Assembly: GCA_034423195.1 (NCBI GenBank)
Contig: DAOUIZ010000031.1
Coordinates: forward strand, 3,870 to 67,869
DNA length: 64,000 bases
Direction: 5' to 3'
DNA from: CATOSK01 sp034423195
GTDB taxonomy: Bacteria; Chloroflexota; Dehalococcoidia; Lucifugimonadales; UBA3495
The notes under the pieces are model-generated. The model saw only the letters and a program-made list of their open reading frames with translations, was not told the origin of the DNA and did not search any database. Of this stretch, positions 15,666 through 23,424 are shown in pieces (positions within the stretch are counted from its first letter, which is position 1; the number at the start of each line of letters is the position of its first letter). The position numbers and the translations under genes were made by a program.

Positions 15666-16913
15666 TTGAACACCAGGCTTGCCATATTGCATTCCCCCGC
15701 ATCTTCCCTTCAGGCGGAAGACCAGGGTATCGCCGGCGTGCTGGGCCGCGCCGCCCGCGGCTCTCGGCTGTCGCCGGATGACGCCCTTGCCCTCGTCGGT
15801 GCCGGCCCGTCGGCCGCTGCCGAAATGGCCGCCGTCGCGTCCGGCCTGCGCGACCGTGGCCGTGGCAAGGTGGTGAGCTTTTCCCCCAAGGTGTTCATTC
15901 CTCTCACCCGCCTATGCCGCGATTTTTGCGGATACTGCACCTTCCGCCAGAACCCCGGTTCCGCTGCGGAACTCTACATGACCCCCGAGGAGGTCTTGGG
16001 AGTGGCCCGGTCCGGCGAGAAGCTCGGCTGCACCGAGGCCTTGTTCACTCTCGGAGAGCGTCCCGAGCAGCGCTACCCGGCAGCGGCGGAGTGGCTCCGG
16101 CAGCGGGGCTACAACACCACCCTGGACTATCTGTCGGATATGTGCCGCCTGGTTCTGGAAGAGACCTCGCTGATGCCCCATGCCAACCCCGGCACTATGA
16201 GCCGCCGCGAGATGGCCCGCCTGCAGCCCTTCAACCCGTCGATGGGCCTGATGCTGGAAAGCGTCAGTCCCCGCTTGTACGAGGAGGGCGGCCCTCACGA
16301 GTTCGCGCCCAGCAAGCGTCCGCGCGTCCGCCTCCGCACCACCGAGATCGCCGGCGAGTTGGGCATACCCTTCACCAGCGGAATCCTCATCGGCATCGGC
16401 GAGACCCGCCGGGAGCGCATCGAAGCCCTCCTCGCGATCCGGGAACTCCACGAGGCCTACGTCCATGTCCAGGAGGTCATAGTCCAGAACTTCCGCGCCA
16501 AGCCCGGCACCCCTATGGGCGGGGAACCCGATGCCGAGTCCCTCGAATTGCTCTGGACCGTCGCCGCTGCCCGCCTGGTTCTCGGGCCCCATGCCAACGT
16601 CCAGGTGCCGCCCAACCTCAGCGCATCCGATTATGACCTTTACCTGGATGCCGGGATCAACGACTGGGGTGGCGTTTCCCCGCTGACCATCGACTACGTT
16701 AATCCCGAGGCTCCCTGGCCCCTGCTGGCCGAGTTGCGCGTCCGCACCCTGTCCCGCGGCTTCGAGCTGCGGCCCCGCCTGCCGGTCTATCCCGAGTATT
16801 TCCTCGGCACCGGCGAGTACCTTTCCGAGTCCTTGCGCTCCCGGGCGCTGGATCTGACCGACGAATCGGGATACGTTAAAGGGGGAATTGAACGCTATGC
16901 CGGATCAAACTGA
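15666..16913 (+). CDS. cofG: 7,8-didemethyl-8-hydroxy-5-deazariboflavin synthase, CofG subunit
   Basis: This 415-aa radical SAM protein carries the cluster motif CRDFCGYC (CxxxCxxC) near residue 82, then ALFTLGERPEQRYP, SDMCRLVLEETSLMPHANPG and GINDWGGVSPLTIDYVNPE, all CofG hallmarks. With CofH and two SAM-dependent steps it builds the deazaflavin (Fo) core of F420 from tyrosine and a ribityl pyrimidine. The TTG start at 15666 is chosen because AAGGAA lies 8 nt upstream and no ATG precedes the conserved region. The separate CofG/CofH arrangement contrasts with the fused FbiC of actinobacteria. Its 3' end overlaps cofH by 17 nt. Confidence 0.95.
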   Translation: MNTRLAILHSPASSLQAEDQGIAGVLGRAARGSRLSPDDALALVGAGPSAAAEMAAVASGLRDRGRGKVVSFSPKVFIPLTRLCRDFCGYCTFRQNPGSAAELYMTPEEVLGVARSGEKLGCTEALFTLGERPEQRYPAAAEWLRQRGYNTTLDYLSDMCRLVLEETSLMPHANPGTMSRREMARLQPFNPSMGLMLESVSPRLYEEGGPHEFAPSKRPRVRLRTTEIAGELGIPFTSGILIGIGETRRERIEALLAIRELHEAYVHVQEVIVQNFRAKPGTPMGGEPDAESLELLWTVAAARLVLGPHANVQVPPNLSASDYDLYLDAGINDWGGVSPLTIDYVNPEAPWPLLAELRVRTLSRGFELRPRLPVYPEYFLGTGEYLSESLRSRALDLTDESGYVKGGIERYAGSN

Positions 16914-18246
16914 TGGGACCCCGGACATCCGGTCCCTCGAGTCCCTCATCGGGACCCTTCAGCCCACCGTCGCCGGCGTCTTGGATCGGGCCCTCGCCGG
17001 CGAGGACATCACTGTCGATGAAGCGGTGGCCCTCTTCGACGCCACCGGCCCCGAGTTCAACGCCCTCGGAATGGTCGCCGACGAGCTCCGCCGCCGGACG
17101 GTGGGGGACATCGTTACCTACGTTGTCAACCGGAACATCAACTTCACCAACGTCTGCATCAAGCGGTGCGGTTTCTGCGCCTTCAGCCGCGATTACCGCG
17201 AGGAGGAAGGGTATTTCCTGCCCGTCAGCGAAATCATCCGCCGCGCCGGGGAAGCCCGCGACTACGGAGCCACCGAGGTCTGCATCCAGGCCGGTCTCCC
17301 TCCCCAGATGGAGGGCGACCTCTACATCCAGCTTTGCCGCGCCATCAAGGAAGACCTGCCCGACATGCACATCCACGGGTTCTCGCCCGAGGAGGTGCTC
17401 TACGGTTCCATCCGCTCCCAGTGCACCATCCGCGAGTACCTGCAGGGCTTGAAGGATGCTGGCGTCGGCAGCCTCCCCGGGACATCTGCCGAAGTGCTGG
17501 ACCAGGAACTGCGCGACCTCATCTCCCCCGGCCGCATCTCCGTCCAGCAGTGGGTTGAAGTGATTACCACCGCCCACGACCTCGGCATCCCCACCACCTC
17601 AACCGTCATGTTCGGCCATGTCGAGACCAACCAGCAGATCGCCCGCCACATCGCCTTGCTGCGCGACATCCAGAAGGAAACCGGCGGGTTCACCGAGTTC
17701 GTCCCCCTCAGCTTCGTCAACTCCGAAGCCCCCATGTTCCTCAAGGGCCTTGTCGAAAACGTGCGCTCCGGCCCCACCGGCATGGACGTTATCAAGGTCC
17801 ACGCCGTCGCCCGTATCATGCTCAACAACTGGATCCCCAACATCCAGGCTTCCTGGGTCAAGGAGGGAAGCCGGATGTCCCAACTCCTCCTTACCACCGG
17901 CGTCAACGACCTGGGGGGCACCCTCATCAACGAGAGCATCTCCACCGCCGCCGGTGCCCAGCACGGCCAGCTCATGCGCCCCTCCGAGTTCCGACAGATG
18001 ATCCGCCAGGCGGGACGGGTTCCAGCGGAGCGTTACACCGGCTACGATCTCAAACGGGTCTTCAACGACACCGACGAGGAACTCGATCCCCTGGACCTTG
18101 TCGGCGACAACGTCGAGGAGATCTTCGGTTCCTACAACCGCCTCGTCAGGATGGAAGGCTACCGTTTCGAGCACCCCCGCAGGGTTTCCAATGCCGGGGT
18201 CTCAAATGCCGGGGCTTCCAACTCCGGCTCCCAGGCCCGTCCCTGA
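16897..18246 (+). CDS. cofH: 5-amino-6-(D-ribitylamino)uracil--tyrosine 4-hydroxyphenyl transferase, CofH subunit
   Basis: This 449-aa radical SAM protein has the motif CIKRCGFCAFSR near residue 88, then EVCIQAGLPPQMEGDLY, HIHGFSPEEVLYG and NDLGGTLINESISTAAGAQHG, typical of CofH. It joins the tyrosine-derived fragment to the ribityl uracil before CofG closes the ring. The ATG at 16897 is about 12 nt after AGGGGG; an in-frame TTG at 16888 is too close to the SD. The C-terminus ends in a short repeat-derived tail (VSNAGVSNAGASNSG), probably disordered and absent from ordinary CofH. It is translationally coupled to cofG. Confidence 0.95.
   Translation: MPDQTDGTPDIRSLESLIGTLQPTVAGVLDRALAGEDITVDEAVALFDATGPEFNALGMVADELRRRTVGDIVTYVVNRNINFTNVCIKRCGFCAFSRDYREEEGYFLPVSEIIRRAGEARDYGATEVCIQAGLPPQMEGDLYIQLCRAIKEDLPDMHIHGFSPEEVLYGSIRSQCTIREYLQGLKDAGVGSLPGTSAEVLDQELRDLISPGRISVQQWVEVITTAHDLGIPTTSTVMFGHVETNQQIARHIALLRDIQKETGGFTEFVPLSFVNSEAPMFLKGLVENVRSGPTGMDVIKVHAVARIMLNNWIPNIQASWVKEGSRMSQLLLTTGVNDLGGTLINESISTAAGAQHGQLMRPSEFRQMIRQAGRVPAERYTGYDLKRVFNDTDEELDPLDLVGDNVEEIFGSYNRLVRMEGYRFEHPRRVSNAGVSNAGASNSGSQARP
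18184..18228 (+). repeat. 15-bp tandem repeat in cofH 3' end
   Basis: Three imperfect 15-bp units (about TTTCCAATGCCGGGG) encode VSNAG-VSNAG-ASNSG at the C-terminus of CofH. Confidence 0.6.
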
Positions 18247-18262
18247 CCGGCGGCGCGCTTCC

Positions 18263-19207
18263 GTGGCACCCGGCAAAGTGCTGGCCTTGGCCGGCGGCGT
18301 GGGTGGAGCCAAGCTGGCCCTCGGATTGTCCCGGCTCCTCTCTCCCGGTGAGCTGTCCATCGTGGTCAACACCGGCGACGACGAGACCTTCCACGGTCTC
18401 CACGTCTCCCCCGACCTCGACACCATGACCTACACCCTCGCCGGACTCGTCAACCCGGAAACCGGCTGGGGCTTGGCCGGGGACACCTTTCACGCTCTGG
18501 AGATGCTCCGAGTCTTCGGCATGGAGACCTGGTTCAACCTCGGCGACCGCGACCTGGCGACCCACATCCGCCGCACCCAGCTACTTGCCCAGGGATGGTC
18601 CTTATCCCGGGTCACCCTGGAATTGTGCTCCCGCCTCGGCGTGGAGACTCCCGTTATCCCCATGAGCGACCAGCCCGTCCGCACCGTCCTGCATACCGGG
18701 GAAGGGGACCTGCCCATGCAGGACTACTTTGTCCGGCTGCGGGCTGGCCCGTCCGTAACCGACATATCCTATGTCGGCTCCGACTCCGCCCTTCCCTCCC
18801 CCGGCTTCCGGGCCGCCTTGGACGAAGCTGGCATGATCGTCTTCTGTCCCTCCAACCCCTGCCTCAGCGTATTCCCCATCCTGGCAATCCCCGGGGTCCG
18901 GGAATCCCTGGAATCTGCCGGACAACGGGCCTTGCGCGTCGCCGTCAGCCCCATCGTCGGGGGCGATGCGGTCCGCGGGCCCGCTGGCAAGATTATGGCC
19001 GAGCTCGGCCATGAAGTGTCCTGCGTCGGCGTGGCCCGGGCCTACCGCGGGATAGTGGACGTCCTGTTCCTCGATGAGCAGGACGCGGAATTGGCCCCCC
19101 GGATTCGCGAGTTGGGAATGGAACCCGTCGTGGCCCCTATCATCATGCACGACGAAACGGATAAAATACGTCTGGCCCGGCGCATCCTCGACCTGAACGG
19201 CGGCTGA
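18263..19207 (+). CDS. cofD: 2-phospho-L-lactate transferase CofD
   Basis: This 314-aa protein begins with KVLALAGGVGGAKLALGLS, the nucleotide-binding loop of CofD. It continues with VVNTGDDETFHGLHVSPDLDT, GDRDLATHIRRTQLL, FCPSNPCLSVFPILAIPGV and SPIVGGDAVRGPAGKIM. It transfers a phospholactyl-type group from the GDP-activated donor to Fo, giving F420-0. The GTG at 18263, 16 nt after the cofH stop, removes a low-complexity N-terminal extension that would lie inside cofH; the SD is weak, so starts at 18191 or 18206 remain possible. Confidence 0.94.
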   Translation: MAPGKVLALAGGVGGAKLALGLSRLLSPGELSIVVNTGDDETFHGLHVSPDLDTMTYTLAGLVNPETGWGLAGDTFHALEMLRVFGMETWFNLGDRDLATHIRRTQLLAQGWSLSRVTLELCSRLGVETPVIPMSDQPVRTVLHTGEGDLPMQDYFVRLRAGPSVTDISYVGSDSALPSPGFRAALDEAGMIVFCPSNPCLSVFPILAIPGVRESLESAGQRALRVAVSPIVGGDAVRGPAGKIMAELGHEVSCVGVARAYRGIVDVLFLDEQDAELAPRIRELGMEPVVAPIIMHDETDKIRLARRILDLNGG

Positions 19208-19210
19208 ACC

Positions 19211-19861
19211 ATGACCGACGCCCCATCCACCATTCCCATAATCCCCATGAAGCCCCTTTCCGAGGGCAAGTCCCGCTTGGCTACCGAGATGACCCGGGAG
19301 CAGCGGGCCGAGTTGGTCGTTGGAATGCTCCGGCGGGTTATCGGTGCCATCCGCAGCGCCGATATCGGGCTGTTCTGGGTCGTCGGCGGCGATGACCGGG
19401 TCATGCACCTCACCCGCAACTCCGACGGCGTCTGGTTCGAGGAATTGGGCCGTGACCTCAACGACACCGTCACCCGGGGCTTCGAGCGGGCCTTCAACGA
19501 CGGACACTCCGCCCTTTATCTCCCCGGGGACCTCCCCTTCATCAAGCCCAGCGATGTCATCGGCCTGCTTCGTTCCTCCGAGCGGGGCAACAACATCACC
19601 CTGGCCCCCGCCCGGCGCGACGGCGGCACCAACGGAATCGTCGTGCCCCACGGTATCCCCTTCCTCCCCCAGTTGGGTCGGCGCAGTTTCGCCCGCCACC
19701 TTGCCCAGGCTGCCTCCGGGGGAATCTCCGTCGCCATCAGTTACAGCCAGGGACTCGGGTTCGACCTCGACACCATCGACGACCTGGAGTCCTATGAGCA
19801 CATGGAGCCCGGCCTGCTCCGGCGTCTAGTCCCCCAGTGGGACAGCCTCGCCCACCGCTAA
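19211..19861 (+). CDS. cofC: 2-phospholactate/phosphoenolpyruvate guanylyltransferase CofC
   Basis: This 216-aa nucleotidyltransferase-fold protein shows IPIIPMKPLSEGKSRLA at the N-terminus, LYLPGDLPFIKPSDV with the metal-binding Asp, and LAPARRDGGTNGIVVP, all characteristic of CofC/FbiD. It activates phosphoenolpyruvate or 2-phospholactate with GTP for CofD. It starts 3 nt after the cofD stop, so the two are coupled. No cofE/fbiB (glutamyl ligase) gene follows; that step must be encoded elsewhere. Confidence 0.93.
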   Translation: MTDAPSTIPIIPMKPLSEGKSRLATEMTREQRAELVVGMLRRVIGAIRSADIGLFWVVGGDDRVMHLTRNSDGVWFEELGRDLNDTVTRGFERAFNDGHSALYLPGDLPFIKPSDVIGLLRSSERGNNITLAPARRDGGTNGIVVPHGIPFLPQLGRRSFARHLAQAASGGISVAISYSQGLGFDLDTIDDLESYEHMEPGLLRRLVPQWDSLAHR

Positions 19862-19909
19862 GCCCGCCCCAAATCCCCTATATTCCGCCGCACCCAACCG
19901 TGACCGACT

Positions 19910-20878
19910 ATGCCTGAAATTCTGCCCAAGCTCGGTATACTCCTGCCCACCCGCGGCCTGCTGCTCCGGGACGAAGCCCCCTCCGACGCAGAGTTGGTCC
20001 TGCGCATGGCCCGGGCCGTCGAGGATGCCGGGCTGGACTCCGTGTGGGTCGGCGACAGCCTCACCGCCAAGCCCCGCCTGGAACCCCTGGCAACTCTGGC
20101 CGCCATCGCCGCCCGCACCGGCCGCGTCCGTCTCGGGACCGCCGTGCTGCTCATGGCCCTGCGCCATCCCCTTCTCTTGGCCCAGACCCTCGGAACCGTG
20201 GACCTCATTTCCGGTGGCCGCGTCATCATCGCCTCCGGGGCCGGCGGCGCTTTCAACGAAGAACAGCAGCAGGAATGGCGCAGCGTCGGAGTGGATTCTT
20301 CCCGCCGGGCCGGCCGCCTCGTGGAAATGGCCCGCATCGTCAAGGGTTTGACTTCCGGCGAGACTGTTTCCTTGGCTGGCCGCCACTTCGACCTGGAGCC
20401 CACCGCCATGCTCCCCCGCTCGCCCCGGCCTGGCGGAGTGCCCCTGCTGCTGGCCTGCCACGGCCGGTCGCAGGTTCGGCAGCGTCAAATCCGTCGGGCC
20501 GCCCGCTGGGGAGACGGTGTCATGTCCATCTCCGACACCCCGGATGAATACGCCGGCATGGTTGCCGACTTCCGGGCCCTCGCCGCCGACCTCGGACGTG
20601 ACACCGCGTCCCTCGAAGCCGCCATGTATCTGACCGTGAACCTCGACCCGGACCATGCCCGGGCGGAAGCCGAGGCCGAGGAATGGCTGCTCGGCTACTA
20701 CGGTGCCAACATCTGGGGGACCCGCTGGGGCCCCTTCGGCGGAGCGGAGCCCGTCCGGGACCGCATCGCAGAATACGCCGAGGCCGGAGCCCAGACCGTC
20801 ATCGTCCGTTTCGCCTCTTTCCAGCCCGAACGCCAGCTCGACGCCTTTCTGGAGCACGTAGCTCCCGCCTTCCAGTAA
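19910..20878 (+). CDS. LLM-class F420/flavin-dependent oxidoreductase
   Basis: This 322-aa TIM-barrel protein of the bacterial luciferase-like family has LVLRMARAVEDAGLDSVWVGDSL, ARTGRVRLGTAVLLMALRHP, DLISGGRVIIASGAGGAF and a C-terminal GAQTVIVRFASFQPERQLD. Family members use F420 or FMN for hydride transfer or monooxygenation. Position as the last gene of the F420 operon (48 nt after cofC) makes F420 the likely cofactor, an inference from context. The substrate is unknown. A CCAAACC-G-GGTTTGG palindrome lies just downstream at 20898-20912. Confidence 0.88.
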   Translation: MPEILPKLGILLPTRGLLLRDEAPSDAELVLRMARAVEDAGLDSVWVGDSLTAKPRLEPLATLAAIAARTGRVRLGTAVLLMALRHPLLLAQTLGTVDLISGGRVIIASGAGGAFNEEQQQEWRSVGVDSSRRAGRLVEMARIVKGLTSGETVSLAGRHFDLEPTAMLPRSPRPGGVPLLLACHGRSQVRQRQIRRAARWGDGVMSISDTPDEYAGMVADFRALAADLGRDTASLEAAMYLTVNLDPDHARAEAEAEEWLLGYYGANIWGTRWGPFGGAEPVRDRIAEYAEAGAQTVIVRFASFQPERQLDAFLEHVAPAFQ

Positions 20879-21009
20879 GCTCCCGGTCGCCGCCCTTCCA
20901 AACCGGGTTTGGTATCTGGTGAGGCCCGGAAGGCACAGCCCCGGCTTCTGAAATCCCCCATTGTCATGAGTTCCCGTCGGGCCATCCAACACCCGGTCCG
21001 GCAAAACCT

Positions 21010-21018
21010 TGCTACAAT
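21010..21018 (+). promoter_or_regulatory. Extended -10 promoter of fabI
   Basis: TGCTACAAT (TGn plus TACAAT) predicts a transcript start near 21025, 24 nt before the chosen TTG start. Confidence 0.5.
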
Positions 21019-21048
21019 TCCCGAAACCTCAGGGTGGAGGATGTTCAC

Positions 21049-21822
21049 TTGTACCCAATAGACCTTTCCGGCAAGAACGGAGTCATTCTCGGGGTCGCCA
21101 ACGACCGCAGCATCGCTTGGGCCATTGCCCAGGTCCTGGCCGAAGCCGGCGCCCGCCTTGCCTTCACCTACCAGAACGACCGCCTGAAGGACCGCGTCCA
21201 GCGGTTGGCCGACACCCTCGATGGCTCCATCGCCCTCCCCTGCGATGCTTCCGATGACCAGCAGATTATCGACCTGTTCCGGCGGGTGGGCGACTCCTTC
21301 GGGGATCTCTCCTTCCTGGTCCACAGCATCGCTTTCGCGAACCGGGAAGACCTGGCCGGCAGGTTTTCCGACACCGGCCGCGACGGGTTCCGTCTGGCCC
21401 TGGAAATCAGTGCCTTCTCCCTGATCCCCCTCGTCAGGCACGCCGGACCCCTCATGGCCAACGGCGGCAGCGTCATTGCCATGACCTTCCAGGCATCGCA
21501 GAAGGTCTATCCGGGATACAACGTAATGGGCACCGCCAAGGCCGCCCTGGAACACGAGGTGAGGCAGTTGGCCGCCGAGTGGGGACCGGACAACGTCCGT
21601 GTCAACGCCATATCCGCCGGTCCTTTGGATACCCTGGCCGCCCGGGGAATCCACGGCTTCCTCGACATGAAGCGCATCCACGCCGAGAAGGCCCCCCTCC
21701 AGCGGAACATCACCGCTGACGAGGTGGCCAGGACCGCTCTCTATCTCTGCAGCGACCTGTCCAGCGGGGTCACCGGCTCCATCATCCCGGTGGACGCCGG
21801 CTACCACATAATGGCTGTATAG
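21049..21822 (+). CDS. fabI: Enoyl-ACP reductase (NADH), FabI type
   Basis: This 257-aa SDR-family protein starts YPIDLSGKNGVILGVANDRSI, the FabI nucleotide loop, and contains LVHSIAFA, the catalytic Tyr and Lys in YNVMGTAKAALE, and VNAISAGPLDTLAARGI. It performs the last reduction of fatty-acid elongation. The position equivalent to Tyr146 of E. coli FabI is Phe (MTFQASQ), as in mycobacterial InhA. The TTG at 21049 is chosen because GGAGG lies 8 nt upstream; the in-frame GTG at 21034 overlaps that SD. It is convergent with the zinc-ribbon/TPR gene. Confidence 0.92.
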   Translation: MYPIDLSGKNGVILGVANDRSIAWAIAQVLAEAGARLAFTYQNDRLKDRVQRLADTLDGSIALPCDASDDQQIIDLFRRVGDSFGDLSFLVHSIAFANREDLAGRFSDTGRDGFRLALEISAFSLIPLVRHAGPLMANGGSVIAMTFQASQKVYPGYNVMGTAKAALEHEVRQLAAEWGPDNVRVNAISAGPLDTLAARGIHGFLDMKRIHAEKAPLQRNITADEVARTALYLCSDLSSGVTGSIIPVDAGYHIMAV

Positions 21823-21876
21823 AGAGCCATCGCCGCCCCTGCCGGATTCAGGGAAGGGACCCGGTGGGGGGCGTAG

Positions 21877-22833
21877 TTAGGCCTGCGGGTCCTCCGCTAG
21901 GCTGTTCAGCAGTTCCTGGTCCTCGGCGGCCTTGGCCTCCAGGCCCAGTTGCAGGTACGCATCCCGGCGTCCCTCCAGCGCCGTCCGGTACTGGCCGTCC
22001 AGGGCAATCGCCTTCGTGAACTGGTCCACAGCTTCCTGGAACCTGCCCTCGCCGCTGTACTCCGTTCCCCGGCCGGTGAACAACGCCGGAGTGATCGCCT
22101 GCCGGAAAGTCGGAATCGAGTCGAACCCCGCCCTGCCCTGCCCTGCCGCATCCTCAACCGCCGGAGCGTCGGGAGCATACCGCTCCGTCTCCTCGGTCGC
22201 CTCAGCCGCGAACGTTTCAGTAGCCGCCGGTTCTCTCTCCGCGCTGGGCTCCCCAACTGCTGGATCAACCGCTGCGGGTTCCTCAGATGCGCCTGCCTTC
22301 GGAATCTCCGGTTCAGTCACCGGCTCGGCCACTGGCGGAACCCAGGTCTCCCTTTCCTCTTTGACCGGTTCCTCTGCAACGGAAATCGCCGGGGAAACTT
22401 CCGGCGGAGGCGCCTCCGCCGCTGCCGTTGGCTCTCGCGGCGGACTCTCCACCGCCGCGCTCCGCATCGTCTCCCCGCCCGCCTGTGGGTCTTCCACGTA
22501 GGGCCGACGCAGTTCCCAGCCGCAGTTGACGCAGTAGGAATGTCCTGCGGCATGGTAGGCGTGGCACTTGGGACAGGTAACGGTTTCCGGTGTTGGTTCC
22601 GGCGCCGCCGTCGGGACGGGTTTCAGAAAGAGCAGGGCAACCATCGGAGCCATGCCGATAATTGACGGAATGTCCGGCACCATCGTTTCCGCGACGACGA
22701 TTAGGACCAGGGCAATACCGCCCCAGACCAGGGGATTGCGCCGCTTCACCCGGGCCAGGCGCACCGTCCACAGCACCACCAGACCCAGCGAAACGTAAAC
22801 CAGAACGGTTAACAATGGGGATTCGGCTAACAT
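21877..22833 (-). CDS. Membrane protein with zinc ribbon and TPR-like C-terminus
   Basis: This 318-aa protein has two or three hydrophobic segments in residues 1-70 (LLTVLVYVSLGLVVLWTV; NPLVWGGIALVLIVVAETMV). A zinc ribbon follows at about residues 85-108 (CPKCHAYHAAGHSYCVNCG), then a long acidic Pro/Glu/Ala-rich linker to about 245. The C-terminal domain ends in one or two TPR-like helices (EAVDQFTKAIALDGQYRTAL). The layout suggests a membrane-tethered scaffold with cytosolic zinc ribbon and TPR. No specific function is recognised. It stands alone between fabI and a long non-coding stretch. Confidence 0.75.
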   Translation of the reverse strand: MLAESPLLTVLVYVSLGLVVLWTVRLARVKRRNPLVWGGIALVLIVVAETMVPDIPSIIGMAPMVALLFLKPVPTAAPEPTPETVTCPKCHAYHAAGHSYCVNCGWELRRPYVEDPQAGGETMRSAAVESPPREPTAAAEAPPPEVSPAISVAEEPVKEERETWVPPVAEPVTEPEIPKAGASEEPAAVDPAVGEPSAEREPAATETFAAEATEETERYAPDAPAVEDAAGQGRAGFDSIPTFRQAITPALFTGRGTEYSGEGRFQEAVDQFTKAIALDGQYRTALEGRRDAYLQLGLEAKAAEDQELLNSLAEDPQA

Positions 22834-22969
22834 GACCGCTTTTCGCCAACCTCCCGCTCAATTGGCTCTGACACTGCTTTGACTATACACGCAAACGTCA
22901 CCCGCCGACAACTTGCTTTGGTCAATCGCCAGCGTTGCAGTTTAGTTGTTTTCGTTCCCATCCCGCCTC

Positions 22970-23096
22970 CGTCACTCCCGCGCCGAACCCCGCGCGACAG
23001 CCGCCGGCGATGAGACAAGCCTGCCCCCGCGCAGGCGGGGGTTACCTTGCGCCGGCGGCGGAGTCGCAAAAAGGGAATCCAGAACCCCGTTGCCTT
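22970..23096. repeat. REP-like palindromic repeat, copy 2
   Basis: CCGTCACTCCCGCG at the left, a GCC-rich palindromic centre with the hairpin CCTGCCCCCGC-GCAGGCGGGGG (23020-23042), and GGGAATCCAGAACCCCGTT at the right. It shares both edge motifs with the copy at 10151. Confidence 0.5.
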
Positions 23097-23154
23097 CGAG
23101 CTGCCCAACCAGGAACGGAACCCTGCCTTCAGGTTGCAGGGCAATCGCATTTGA

Positions 23155-23313
23155 AAGTTACCACCATGCAGATGCCGCAGCTCGATACCTATATATCCTA
23201 TTATTGACTATTTCCTGGTGCAAGTTCTTTGCTGTCCATCCCTCCCGTTACCCAGTAGGCGGCTGTGTCGCGAACATCTTCTGGTCTTCGAGAACCCAAA
23301 TGTGATTGCCCGC
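23155..23313 (+). repeat. Diverged direct repeat, left copy (flanks FBP aldolase/phosphatase)
   Basis: ACCACCA-TGCAGATGCCGCAG, then an AT-rich stretch with TATTGACTATT, and further on TTCGAGAACCCAAATGTGAT. The same order of motifs occurs at 24778-24936 downstream of the gene. By eye the first ~55 bp match at well over half of positions; the middle is poorly conserved. Confidence 0.4.
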
Positions 23314-23331
23314 CTTCAGGTTGCCCGGCTT

Positions 23332-23360
23332 TTGAGCAAACGGCATGTCCAATATATACT
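23332..23360 (+). promoter_or_regulatory. Sigma-A promoter of FBP aldolase/phosphatase gene
   Basis: TTGAGC (23332-23337), 17-bp spacer, TATACT (23355-23360). The predicted leader is about 58 nt and ends in AGGAGG before the ATG. Confidence 0.7.
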
Positions 23361-23424
23361 AAGTTGCTGCAACACTCCCCGATTAAAAATCTGTGAAATA
23401 TCAAAAAGCCCCAGGAGGCTTCCT

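Larger units (their letters stand above)
22834..23424. other. 591-bp non-coding region upstream of FBP aldolase/phosphatase
   Basis: No convincing gene. It holds a REP-like element (22970-23096), the left copy of a diverged direct repeat that also follows the next gene (23155-23313), and a promoter (23332-23360). It is more AT-rich than its surroundings from about 23190 onward. Confidence 0.6.

Noticed and set aside
20898..20912. Operator site CCAAACC-G-GGTTTGG
   Set aside because: It is a perfect short palindrome, but there is one occurrence only, it lies downstream of a gene, and no regulator can be linked to it.
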